Shown piece by piece: positions 42,322-51,506 of a DNA stretch of 56,030 nt (position 1 is its first letter; every line of letters begins with the position of its first letter). A program made the translations under genes and the position numbers. The notes beneath the pieces were generated by a model that was not told the origin of the DNA, did not search any database, and saw nothing but the letters and a program-made list of their open reading frames with translations. The stretch is from Caldilineaceae bacterium (GTDB taxonomy: Bacteria; Chloroflexota; Anaerolineae; Caldilineales; Caldilineaceae), in NCBI GenBank assembly GCA_026708085.1, contig JAPOVP010000193.1:1-56030 (forward strand), in the 5' to 3' direction.

Positions 42322-42555
42322 TGACAACCGACACGCCTGCCGACAGGAAACAGACTGATTCCCACCCCGACTCCTCTCTGACGATGTTTGGCGATTTTTG
42401 CGGAACTGGCTGCAATCGAATTCGGTGAGTAAGGCGATGCCGTTAAGCAGCTTGGAACGGAGAGCGTCAAAAAGCAGCTTGAACTCATTGAGGGGCGCGA
42501 ATAGATGGTGGCGCTATATACTGCCAACGTGTGCGAATTCCACTCATCCCCCCAC

Positions 42556-43728
42556 TCATTCCCTGTTCGTACCGTCTTCGATGCGTGCGTCGGGCCAGTC
42601 CAGCACCTCCTCGCGCAGGGCCACGCCCAGGCCCGGCCGCTGCGGCAGCGAGAGCATACCGTCGCTGATGGGAATGCGCTCGGTCACCACTTCGTTGTAC
42701 CAACCGTCGTAGTAGGCGCGCACCGTCTCCAGGATCATGGCGTTCGGAATGTGCAGCATCAGGTGCGCGGCCGCCCACAGCGCCACCGGCCCGGTCGCGT
42801 CATGGCATGTGACCGGCAGATAGTAGCTGTCGGCTAGCGCACAGATCTTGCGCGTCTCGCTGATGCCGCCGGTCCACGAACAGTCGGGGATGATGATGTC
42901 GGCCGCGTTCGCCTCGACGACGCGGCGAAAGCCAAAGCGCGTGAACAGCCGCTCGCTCACGCAAATGGGAATCCGGCTCGCCATCTTGAGCCGCGCATAG
43001 GACTCGACGTTGTCCGGCGGGATCATCTCCTCCAGCCACATGATGTCGTACGGCTCCAGCGCCTGCGCGATGGCAGTGGCCGCGGGCAGGTTCCAGCGGG
43101 CGTTGCCTTCGATCGCGATCGCGACGCTGCCGCCCACCGCCGCGCGAATCTCTTCCACGCAGGCGAGGCCGCGCTGCAGCCTGTCCGGATCGATGAAGTG
43201 ACGCACTGGCCCCACCGCGCCCCCGTCCGCCTCTCCCGGCAGCGGCAGGTCGAAGGGCCAGATCTTCATCGCCCTGATCCCCTCGCCCAGCAGTTCAGCG
43301 GCCAGCTGACCGCCGCGGCCCTCCATCCAGGTCTCTGCGTCGCGGCAGGTGCCGTGGCTGAGACATGTGTTGTAGATCGGGATGCAGTCACGGTTGCGGC
43401 CGCCGAGCAGGTTGTAGACCGGCTGGCCCGTGTACTGGCCGAGGATGTCCCACAGCGCAATGTCGACCGCGCTGATGGCGCGCGTCTCCGCGCCGCCAAA
43501 GCCATAGGCATTTACCGCCGCGAACATGCCGTTCCACAGCCGCTCGATGTCGAGCGGGCTCTGTCCCAGCACGATGGGAGCAAGGTCGTCATGAATGAGC
43601 GCGCTGACCGCGCGCGGCGCGTAGGAGGTCTCGCCCAGCCCGGTCAGGCCCTCGTCGGTGTGGACGCGCAGCCACAGCATGTGCGGGTGCCGCCCCAGCC
43701 GGACCGTCTCCAGGCGGGTGATCTTCAT
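42556..43728 (-). CDS. enolase-superfamily dehydratase (mandelate racemase/muconate lactonizing type)
   Basis: 390 residues with both superfamily domains. N-terminal cap: MKITRLETVRLGRHPHMLWL and the 20s/50s loops. Barrel: metal ligands lie in AIEGNARWNL, WLEEMIPPDN and ICVSERLF; the His-containing end of the barrel is YLPVTCHDATGPVALWA, as in galactonate/gluconate-type acid-sugar dehydratases. WDILGQYTGQPVYNLLGG is a family hallmark. It likely dehydrates an aldonic acid to a 2-keto-3-deoxy sugar acid, in line with the rhamnosidase and uronate-type hydrolase nearby. It follows the UroD-family gene by 18 bases. Confidence 0.88.
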   Translation of the reverse strand: MKITRLETVRLGRHPHMLWLRVHTDEGLTGLGETSYAPRAVSALIHDDLAPIVLGQSPLDIERLWNGMFAAVNAYGFGGAETRAISAVDIALWDILGQYTGQPVYNLLGGRNRDCIPIYNTCLSHGTCRDAETWMEGRGGQLAAELLGEGIRAMKIWPFDLPLPGEADGGAVGPVRHFIDPDRLQRGLACVEEIRAAVGGSVAIAIEGNARWNLPAATAIAQALEPYDIMWLEEMIPPDNVESYARLKMASRIPICVSERLFTRFGFRRVVEANAADIIIPDCSWTGGISETRKICALADSYYLPVTCHDATGPVALWAAAHLMLHIPNAMILETVRAYYDGWYNEVVTERIPISDGMLSLPQRPGLGVALREEVLDWPDARIEDGTNRE

Positions 43729-43746
43729 CTTGGCCGGTGGCTGCTC

Positions 43747-44871
43747 TCAGTGCGGCGGCACGATCGAGGCGAGTTCGCTGCGCATGAAATCGATATAGCG
43801 TCGGTACCGCTGCGGCGAGGTCTTCCATGTGGTCGGCGTGCCGTGGCCCACGCCGAATCGTCTCTGCTTCCCGATCGCTTTCGCCTGGTGATGCGCGTCC
43901 TCCCGCCAGACCGCCTCGTCCCCCTGCTCGATCACGGTGATGGCGTGCGAGTTGGAGAAGATGCAGACCTCTTCGCCCAGCGCCTGGCGGACCTTGACGA
44001 TATCGTTTGAGTAGTTTTTCAGCCCGCACTCGACCTGGATGCAGTGAAAGTCCAGCTTGGCCAGGTGCGGCAACCTGGGCTCGATCCAGCCCATCAGCGC
44101 CATGCTGCTGATCAGGCCCTCATCGTGAATGTACTGGAACGCCTTGATCTCGCCGGGCAGCGCGAACTCGACGTAGTGCTCATCGGAGATCATGTCGGCC
44201 GACGCGAACCACTGCATCAACTGGTAGCCGTGCACGCCCAGCATTCTGGCCAGCCGGCACTGCTGCCTGATCACCTCCTCGTGCCGCTCCATCAGCGCAA
44301 ACACGAGGTCCTTCTGGAAGAACATGGCGTCGAACAGCTTGTCGTAACTGAGCATGTAGAAGACGGTCGGGAAGGGCGCCATGTCTCCCATATGGAGGAA
44401 GACCGTGCCGTCGAAATGCTCGATCAGCGTCCTGGTGAAGTCGTACGCGCCCGTCGCCAGCAGCTCCTCGGCGGTTGGCGGCGGGTCGAGGCGCTCGACG
44501 TCGGCCGCGGATTCGAAGAGCGGCTCCTCCGGCGGCAGGTCGGGCGGGAATTCGTGGTAGCGGGTCTTACTGCGCGAGCCCGTATCCACCAGCACGGGAA
44601 CGCCGTCCTCCTCGGTGACATACTGCTTGCCGCGCTGGCCGTAAGCCTTGCCGCTGCCGCAGGGGATGTAGTCCAGGCCGAGATCGTCGTGGAGCACATC
44701 GTAGAACTTGAGCCTCTGCTCATCGGTGCCATGCGACAGATGGAGAAAGTTCAACCCCAGGATCTCCGGCCAGTGCGGCATCATCGACCAGTTGGGGGAG
44801 ACGTTCAACGCCGGGTACATATCCATCGGTTCGCCGTTGATGGCGGCCATATAACGTTCGAGCGATGTCAT
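43747..44871 (-). CDS. uroporphyrinogen decarboxylase-family protein (methyltransferase type)
   Basis: 374 residues from ATG 44871 (frame before it is intergenic). The UroD fold is seen in MTSLERYMAAINGEPMDMYP, FPTVFYMLSYDKLFDAM, and YIHDEGLISSMALMGWIEPR. Heme-pathway UroD residues are not evident and there is no heme-synthesis context. It belongs with the MtaA/MtbA-like or corrinoid-methyltransferase-like proteins that are common near cobalamin-binding proteins; a corrinoid protein is encoded at 53001. It is co-oriented with the dehydratase. Substrate not predictable. Confidence 0.8.
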   Translation of the reverse strand: MTSLERYMAAINGEPMDMYPALNVSPNWSMMPHWPEILGLNFLHLSHGTDEQRLKFYDVLHDDLGLDYIPCGSGKAYGQRGKQYVTEEDGVPVLVDTGSRSKTRYHEFPPDLPPEEPLFESAADVERLDPPPTAEELLATGAYDFTRTLIEHFDGTVFLHMGDMAPFPTVFYMLSYDKLFDAMFFQKDLVFALMERHEEVIRQQCRLARMLGVHGYQLMQWFASADMISDEHYVEFALPGEIKAFQYIHDEGLISSMALMGWIEPRLPHLAKLDFHCIQVECGLKNYSNDIVKVRQALGEEVCIFSNSHAITVIEQGDEAVWREDAHHQAKAIGKQRRFGVGHGTPTTWKTSPQRYRRYIDFMRSELASIVPPH

Positions 44872-44945
44872 TTCCCGCAAAATCCTGCTCCTTTCGAATT
44901 GCAGTGGCCAGTGGCCGGTTGTTGACTGTCGGCTCAGATCGCAAA

Positions 44946-47696
44946 TCAATGCCCTGTCAGCAGGAACTGGTAGGCGCCGGAGCCGACCTCCAGGTCGATG
45001 TAGCCGGCGCGGGCGCGCGCGGCGGTGATCCCGTCGGGTCCGGCACGGAACGCGCCGCCCTGCCAGACGGCCTCTCCGCCTTCGCTGACGGAGACCTGCT
45101 CCAGCCCCAGCGTCGGCAGGCTCACGCGGGCGTACGCGTTGACCGGGACCGACACATCGAGCGCGAAGGAGACATCGTTCCGCTTGCCGCCGCCTCCATC
45201 GGCCGGACCATGGCGGGAACCGGATAGCCGCCAGTGGGAGGAGATATCGCCGCGCACCGTCCTTATGGTGGCGCCGGCGTGCGCCAGGTCGCCGAGCGGA
45301 TGGGGTTCGATATGGAACTGGCGGAATCCGGGGGTAAAGGTTGCCGGGCCGTGGTAGTCGGGGCCCTTGATGCCGGCGAGGTCGTTATAGAAGAACTCGT
45401 CGATCGATGCCCACATGATCATGCTTTCGGCCGCGCCGACGGTGCTTTCGTGGCTCCAGGATTCCCAGATGGTGGTCGCACCCTGCTCGACCATGTAGCC
45501 CCAACCGGGATAGCTGGGGGTGGCCACAAGGTCGTGGAGCACCTCCCCCTGTCCGTACTGGGTGAGCGTGTCGATCAGGCAGGTGACGCCGGTGTTGCCG
45601 GTGTGGTGATGGCCGCCCCACACCTCGACAATGTTGCGGACGACGTTGCGGACGACGCCATCCAGGCTGGCCTGCGGCACGATGCCGAGGGCCAGCGGGA
45701 AGAGGTTGGCGGTCTGCGAGCCGGTCGCGTACTGATGTGTTGCAGAATCAAGCCACTCATTGTTGAGCGAGTCCGCGATCTGCGCGGCCAGCTTGCCGTA
45801 GCTGGCGGCGTCGTCGGTCTTGCCGAGGCGTTTCGCGGCCTGGGCGACGATGGCCGCGCCGCGGTAGTAGTAGCCGGTCCACAGAAGGGGAGGCGGTGTC
45901 TCGGAGGAGACGAACTCCTCCTGGCCCGGGGCCGCGCCGGGCAGCATGTGGTCGCCGAAATGTCCTTCGCTTACGAGATGGTTCTCGGCCACCGAGGTGA
46001 GATAGTCGACCCACAACCTTATGCCTGCGTAGTGCTCCTTGAGTAGGCGGACATCGTCGAAATACTGGTAGAGATACCAGACGAGGATCGGGTAGTTTCC
46101 GCCCCAGGCCGGGTCGGGGTCCTCCCGCTGCACGTAGTTGGGGCAGATGTCGGGCACTCTGCCGTCGGCGTACTGGGCGTCCTTGATGTCGTCCAGCCAC
46201 TTGCACCAGAAGCGCGGCATGTGCTTGCGCGGGTAGAGGGACGAGGCGACGGTGGCCGGGTCGGTCCAGGCCCAATGTTCGCGGTGCAGGCAGTCGAGCG
46301 GGATGCCGAACAGCCCGTTCGTCACCGTCCAGTGCACCAGTTCGTGAATGCGGTTGAAGGTGGGATTGGAGCACTCGAAGCCGCCCGATAGGTCGACGTC
46401 GGAGAAGACGACCCGTCCCTCGCACGCCTCGATGCTGACCGGCGCACTGCTCTCGACCTGGACGTAACGCACCGGATGGTAGGTGAACCTGGGCTCGTAG
46501 CTTTCGCCGTCCGGGTCGCCTTTGAGGATGTAGATGTCGATCTCATCGCCCTCTTCATGGGCGCTCAGCCGCGAGCGGTGGCGGTAGCTGAACTCGCCCG
46601 ACATCTGGTCGACGAGGCCGCTCTCCGGCAGAAGCTGGCAAGCATATCTGACCGAAACCGTCGCGCCGGGCTCGCCCTTCAGCCGCAGCCTGGCCCAGCC
46701 GCCGAACAGCTGCCCCAAGTCGTAGACGTGGACGCCGTCGCGGGGCTGGGTTACGCCTACCGGCTGCAGCGTCTTCTGGATGCGGATGGGCGGCATTACC
46801 TGGGCGACCATTTTGCCGCCGGGCGCTTCCTTTTGTATGGCCCCGTCCCATTGAGTGTCGTCAAAGCCGGGCGATGCCCAGCCGGGCTGCTCGCTGCGGG
46901 CGTCGTAGGTCTCGCCGCCGTAGAGGTCGTTGCGGGTGATGGGGCCGGCGCTCGCCTTCCATCCGTCGCCCGAAGTTATGGCGATCGTGCTGCCGTCGGA
47001 GAGCTCGACGTTCAGTTGCATGCGCAGGCGCGGCGAGTCGCCGTAGGCATGCTTCCAGCCGGGTTCGCAGTACCAGCCGTTGCCGAGCATGACGCCGACG
47101 GCATTGGCGCCCTGCTCGAGCTGCGCGGTCACGTCGTAGGTCACGTAGAGGACGCGTTGCGTGTAGTCACTGGTCGCCGGGTCGAGAACGTGGTCGCCGA
47201 CGCGCCGGCCGTTGAGATAGAGCTCGTACCAGCCCAGGCCGGAGATGTGGAGACGGGCGTGTCTGACCGGCTGATCGAGTTCAAACGTTCTGCGCAGGAG
47301 GGGGGAAGCGATATCGGCATGCGCGCCGATCCACTGCCCGGCCCAGTCGCTCTCGTCGAGCAGCCCCATCGTGAAGGCGGCCGGCTGGCTGTAGTCGCTC
47401 GGCCGCCCATCCTGGTCCCAGACCCGCACCTGCCACCAGCAGTTTTCATTGCTGTAGAGGTCGGCGCCGCGGTAGGGCACGTTCGCGGAGCTATCGGACT
47501 CGACTTTGCCGCTGTCCCACTTTTCGCCGCGACCGGTGAGGAGGATTTCGCGGCTGCCGCCGACGAGGATCTGATAGGCTGATTGGGATTGGTTGCGACG
47601 GTCGGATTCGAGCAGCCAGCCGAAGCGAGGCTGAGGCGTGTCGATGTTGATCGGATTGGACGCGTACTCACAGGTCAGGTTGCGCGGAGGTTGCAT
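44946..47696 (-). CDS. alpha-L-rhamnosidase, GH78
   Basis: 916 residues. Begins NLTCEYASNPINIDTPQPRF, the usual N-terminal beta-domain of bacterial rhamnosidases, with WDSGKVESD and WWQVRVWDQDGRPSDYS. A second domain (HARLHISGLGWYELYLNGRR, VGDHVLDPATSDYTQRVLYV) precedes the (alpha/alpha)6 catalytic barrel from about 420, where GLFGIPLDCLHREHWAWTDP, WGGNYPILVWYLYQYFDD and TTIWESWSHE hold conserved acids. The C-terminal beta-domain ends near FHIEPHPLGDLAHAGATIRT. No signal peptide, so it probably acts on imported rhamnosides. A partial duplicate of its N-terminus lies at 51159. Confidence 0.92.
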   Translation of the reverse strand: MQPPRNLTCEYASNPINIDTPQPRFGWLLESDRRNQSQSAYQILVGGSREILLTGRGEKWDSGKVESDSSANVPYRGADLYSNENCWWQVRVWDQDGRPSDYSQPAAFTMGLLDESDWAGQWIGAHADIASPLLRRTFELDQPVRHARLHISGLGWYELYLNGRRVGDHVLDPATSDYTQRVLYVTYDVTAQLEQGANAVGVMLGNGWYCEPGWKHAYGDSPRLRMQLNVELSDGSTIAITSGDGWKASAGPITRNDLYGGETYDARSEQPGWASPGFDDTQWDGAIQKEAPGGKMVAQVMPPIRIQKTLQPVGVTQPRDGVHVYDLGQLFGGWARLRLKGEPGATVSVRYACQLLPESGLVDQMSGEFSYRHRSRLSAHEEGDEIDIYILKGDPDGESYEPRFTYHPVRYVQVESSAPVSIEACEGRVVFSDVDLSGGFECSNPTFNRIHELVHWTVTNGLFGIPLDCLHREHWAWTDPATVASSLYPRKHMPRFWCKWLDDIKDAQYADGRVPDICPNYVQREDPDPAWGGNYPILVWYLYQYFDDVRLLKEHYAGIRLWVDYLTSVAENHLVSEGHFGDHMLPGAAPGQEEFVSSETPPPLLWTGYYYRGAAIVAQAAKRLGKTDDAASYGKLAAQIADSLNNEWLDSATHQYATGSQTANLFPLALGIVPQASLDGVVRNVVRNIVEVWGGHHHTGNTGVTCLIDTLTQYGQGEVLHDLVATPSYPGWGYMVEQGATTIWESWSHESTVGAAESMIMWASIDEFFYNDLAGIKGPDYHGPATFTPGFRQFHIEPHPLGDLAHAGATIRTVRGDISSHWRLSGSRHGPADGGGGKRNDVSFALDVSVPVNAYARVSLPTLGLEQVSVSEGGEAVWQGGAFRAGPDGITAARARAGYIDLEVGSGAYQFLLTGH

Positions 47697-47737
47697 TTTT
47701 GGGAGCCCCTAAAGTGGGTTTCAGTCTATGCCTCATT

Positions 47738-50700
47738 TTAACAACAGTTGCCGTCGTGCATCGACTGCTGGTCATCGGCCTCCGCTAATTTCAGGCTCGC
47801 CAGGGTTGTCTCTGGCTCCCAGACATCAATCTGTACCGTCGGGACCTGTGTTTCCAAATTGTAGACGACGAAGCGCAGTTCATAGTTGCCTGGGGGGAGA
47901 CCAGGGTGTAGTTGAAGTGCGTGCAGTGTTTCGACGGGTTTGTTGTCGGGCCATTGGCTGGTAGGCGAGTGAGTCGTCGGTGTGCGGAGGACATCTTCGG
48001 CCTTATGGACCAGTTCGTTTTTTGAATTGTAGAGGCGGAGTGAAATGGCGTTGTCGACATCGAGGTCGAGATCGGTCTGCCACTGGAGGACGGCCCAGAG
48101 GGAGCGCTGCTGACCGAGGTTGAGCATCGTTTGGGAGGACAGCTGCTCAGGGCCATGGCCGAGGGCGACTGCGTTGAGAGTGATGCTGCCATCGAAGTTG
48201 ACCTTAAACGGCTCGAGCTGTTCAAAGAATCTCCACGAGGGTTCGGAGGAGAAGTCGGCGAAGTTGTGGACCTGAAAGTCGGCGTATATGTCGCTGTTCA
48301 TGTACCGTCCATATTTGCCGAGTAGGAAGGCCAGCGGCCTGACATCGTGCTCAACCCAGTGATTCAGGTGGTTCCAGTCGACGAGCATCGCCGTGGAGAG
48401 TCCAGTCTTGAAAGAGAAGATATAACCGAGTTCTTGCGCCAGATCGGGGCGGTCTATACGGATTGCAATGGCTGACGCTTCGTTCTGATAGAGGTATTGG
48501 ATGCTGAAGTCGTCTCGCAAGATGGGGATCAGGTAAATTGAGCCGTTCTTTGTCGGCTGTTCGTTCAGAATACGGTTCAGGGTTGTCAGCACCTCTGACT
48601 GGCACGAATCGCAAGTGACCAGCATAGCGTGGTCCAGCATGATGTGTCCCCATTTACCTGACTCCTGGTCGAAGAGTTCCAACTGCAGCGGTCTGCCGGC
48701 GACATAGCCTAGTGGATGAACGGTCATTTTGAAGTGATTGGAGTTTCTGCCGTGCCAGACTGCGACCTCGTCACCATCGGCAAGGAGCCGCAACCCCACC
48801 CCTTCTTTTTCGCCGCCGGCGATGAGGAAGGCGAGATATTGGTCAGCCGCGGCAGTGAAGGTGGGCGAGCGCGCTCTGCCGGTCGCCTGATTTCCGAGTG
48901 TGGGGTGGTAGCTGGTCAGGTAATTGGAATCAGCGCGTGCCCAGATCAGCCTTTGATCCTGGCTGCTCTCGTGATGGGCATAGTTGCTGAAGGAATCGCT
49001 GGACAATCGCCATCCGTCAAGTCCGTTTCCGAAGTGTGCAAGAATTTGTTCGCCTATGTAGATGTGACCGTCGAAAAGAAAGTGGTTGCTGCCAGGCACG
49101 CTAGTCGAGAAAGTATTTCTGGCTACGAGATCGTGGTCGGCAAAGCTCTCAACGGCCCACTGCGCGGAGACGGCATCGAAGGGCATCCACAGGCTGGGTG
49201 CGAACTTGACGGCGTAATCCGCGCGTTCGAGAGCCTGTCCTGCGCTCGTAGCTGCGTGAAACACCTCAAGATTGACGCCCCGCTGCCTGAGGTATCCGGG
49301 TGGCGGACGGCGGTCGTGTGCTATTATGCGTTCGGAATTGGGGTGCGTGACTGGCGTGCGCGCCACCGTTGCGTCGGTCAGACCGTTGGTGTCGACAACT
49401 CTCAGGTCCGGCAAGAAATAGAAAATGCCTAGCCCACCGTTTGCAGTTAAGGCGTCATCGGGGAGGAAACCGCGCTCCATCTGTTCGTATGGCTTCCAAT
49501 CCCCTATGCGCCAGAGAGAAATACGACTGTGCATGGCGGCACGAGTGCCGACCCCCTGAATTGCAGACTGTCGGCGCAGGTCGTTGGAGATGGCGACGAG
49601 CACCGGCATGCCTGGTGCGGCCAGCAGCCAGCCTGCGTTCTTGTGATTGAGTACGGCATTAATTCTTGGTTCATGTCCGAGAATGCCTTTTCCCTCGGCC
49701 AGAAGGAGGTTCTGAATCGCGCTGGAGTAGAAGAGCACGAGCAAAAAAAGGAGAATGGCAAAGGGCCGCCTATAGGTCAGTCTCAACGGGCCGTGCCAAA
49801 TTCCATGCAGCCTGTTTGCGGCGCTGGCGCCGAGGAGAGCGAGACCTTCGGCGGCGGGCAGGGCGAGCAAAGGCCAGTAGAAGTCGAGGGGGCGATACTC
49901 GAAGTGGTCGCCGCCGATTGGCATGAGATAGGCCATGTGTGCGGCGATACAGAGGAGGGGGAGCGCATATATGCCATCGCGATGCATGCGCCGGCGGGCC
50001 CGCATAGCCAGGAAAGCCAGTGGCAGCAGGATGTAAAGCCCTGTTTCGATTGCGGCGGCGCTGAGGTAGCGGAAGCCGGACTCGTACCATGGGCGCACGT
50101 GTTTGGCATAGTAGGTGATTGGGAGCCATTCGCCGTAGTAGGCGTAGCGGAAGAGGAAGTGTGCTGCGACGAGGATGAGAAAAGGCGTGACGAGAAAGGA
50201 CAACTGACGTACCAGTCGAGTGCTGACCTTGCCATCTTTAAGGAAGCTATGGAAGGCGAACCAGGCGAAGCAGCAGGCGGCGAGCAAGGTGCCTTCGGGT
50301 CGCGTCAATTCGGCGGCGGCGAGGAAGAGTGAGGAGGAGAGCAGGCCGCGGGCGCTGTTGGCGTAGAGGCTGAGGCAGACGACGGCGGCGACGATGAAGA
50401 AGGTGAACTGGCGGGTTTCGAGACCGCCGCCGGAGGTCCATACGGCGAAGGTGGCGCTGGAGCAGAGGAGGCCGAGGGCCATCCAGGCGACGAGCCTGCG
50501 GGAATCGAGGGCGGGGAGATGAGCGATCCACCAAAGTAGTGCGGCGATGGTGGTGGCGGTGTAGGCGACAGAGAGCCAGTTGGCAGCGTGTTCGGGTCGG
50601 ATGCCGAAAAGGCCCCAGAGTGCGGCGAGTTCGAGGATCCAGAGGAAGTTGGTATAGCCTTCGACTCGTTCGCCGGGATTGAAGACGAGGCCGTGTCCTT

Positions 50701-50878
50701 CGAGCAGATTTTGGGTGTAGCGGAAGCTGATGAAGGCGTCGTCGGTTAGGAACCAGGCGATGCTGGTAAGCCAGGCGAGTAGAGCGAGCCAGGGGAGATA
50801 GGAGAGGAGGGACAGGGGACGAATACTGGAGAAGTTCAGCAGTTTCTTCAGTGAGTTCGACATTTTCGGCGCCGACAA
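47738..50878 (-). CDS. GT-C membrane glycosyltransferase (AftB-like) with large C-terminal domain
   Basis: 1046 residues. The N-terminal part has about ten hydrophobic helices, starting LSYLPWLALLAWLTSIAWFL. Just after the first helix is TDDAFISFRYTQNLLEGHGL, the acidic loop of GT-C enzymes, then VFNPGERVEGYTNFLW, closely like the arabinofuranosyltransferase AftB family. From about residue 480 onward the chain is soluble and probably external, with beta-sandwich-like segments and a final QVPTVQIDVWEPETTL. Such enzymes use polyprenyl-phosphate sugars to glycosylate cell-surface polymers. Alternative start at residue 6. It lies 41 bases upstream of the rhamnosidase gene. Confidence 0.8.
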   Translation of the reverse strand: MSAPKMSNSLKKLLNFSSIRPLSLLSYLPWLALLAWLTSIAWFLTDDAFISFRYTQNLLEGHGLVFNPGERVEGYTNFLWILELAALWGLFGIRPEHAANWLSVAYTATTIAALLWWIAHLPALDSRRLVAWMALGLLCSSATFAVWTSGGGLETRQFTFFIVAAVVCLSLYANSARGLLSSSLFLAAAELTRPEGTLLAACCFAWFAFHSFLKDGKVSTRLVRQLSFLVTPFLILVAAHFLFRYAYYGEWLPITYYAKHVRPWYESGFRYLSAAAIETGLYILLPLAFLAMRARRRMHRDGIYALPLLCIAAHMAYLMPIGGDHFEYRPLDFYWPLLALPAAEGLALLGASAANRLHGIWHGPLRLTYRRPFAILLFLLVLFYSSAIQNLLLAEGKGILGHEPRINAVLNHKNAGWLLAAPGMPVLVAISNDLRRQSAIQGVGTRAAMHSRISLWRIGDWKPYEQMERGFLPDDALTANGGLGIFYFLPDLRVVDTNGLTDATVARTPVTHPNSERIIAHDRRPPPGYLRQRGVNLEVFHAATSAGQALERADYAVKFAPSLWMPFDAVSAQWAVESFADHDLVARNTFSTSVPGSNHFLFDGHIYIGEQILAHFGNGLDGWRLSSDSFSNYAHHESSQDQRLIWARADSNYLTSYHPTLGNQATGRARSPTFTAAADQYLAFLIAGGEKEGVGLRLLADGDEVAVWHGRNSNHFKMTVHPLGYVAGRPLQLELFDQESGKWGHIMLDHAMLVTCDSCQSEVLTTLNRILNEQPTKNGSIYLIPILRDDFSIQYLYQNEASAIAIRIDRPDLAQELGYIFSFKTGLSTAMLVDWNHLNHWVEHDVRPLAFLLGKYGRYMNSDIYADFQVHNFADFSSEPSWRFFEQLEPFKVNFDGSITLNAVALGHGPEQLSSQTMLNLGQQRSLWAVLQWQTDLDLDVDNAISLRLYNSKNELVHKAEDVLRTPTTHSPTSQWPDNKPVETLHALQLHPGLPPGNYELRFVVYNLETQVPTVQIDVWEPETTLASLKLAEADDQQSMHDGNCC

Positions 50879-51158
50879 ATGGGCCAGGTAAGGAGTAGCA
50901 GAGGCTCCGATAGTGAAACAGTTTTACAAACAAGAACTTTTATGGCAAGAATGCACGACCCTCAAATGCGGTTCCGTGATCGTTTTGGGGAAAGTTTTCC
51001 CGCGGCGCCCTAGAAGGTGCTGTAGACAGAGCCGGAGCGCATTCGAAAGCGGGACGACTCGCCCTCGGCCAAGCTTAGAATTGCGCGCAGCCTTTTAAGC
51101 CTTGCGCGGAGTAAGGGAAACAGGGTCTTGTCGGTAACTGTGATGTAGCAGAGAGGGA

Positions 51159-51398
51159 CTAACCGACGACGGCGTAGGCGACAATGACGGAGTTCTTCGA
51201 TGCGACTTTGCCGCTGTCCCACTTGTGGCCGTGTCCGGCGAGGAGGTTTGCCGCGCTATTGGCGACTAGGATCTGGTAGACCGACTGGGACCGGCCGCGA
51301 CGGTCTGATGCGAGTTGCCAGCCGAAGCGCGGTTGGCGTGTGTCGATGTTGATCGGATTGGACGCGTACTCACAGGTCAGGTCGGTTGGGGTGATCAT
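51159..51398 (-). pseudogene. truncated duplicate of the GH78 rhamnosidase N-terminus
   Basis: From ATG 51398, 79 residues follow the start of the GH78 protein: DLTCEYASNPINIDTRQPRF, GWQLASDRRGRSQSVYQILV and WDSGKVASKNSVIVAY, then a stop. The DNA 51340-51382 is identical over about 40 bases to 47638-47680. The rest of the 916-residue protein is missing. It is therefore a partial gene copy, 3.7 kb away in the same orientation, with the glycosyltransferase between. It may still be translated but cannot be an active rhamnosidase. Confidence 0.85.
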
Positions 51399-51506
51399 AT
51401 TGTCTGGAGCTTGTATTCGGAGAATGAAGGGTTGGCAGTGTTCAGCGTGTGACGAGCTTGCTACAAGGGCGCCCATGCGGCGGTCGAAGGCAGGGCCGGC
51501 GAGCAG

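Noticed and set aside
42390..42506. Toxin partner for the ribbon-helix-helix antitoxin
   Set aside because: The frame (AELAAIEFGE, stop, GDAVKQLGTESVKKQLELIEGRE) is broken, short and has no toxin motif.
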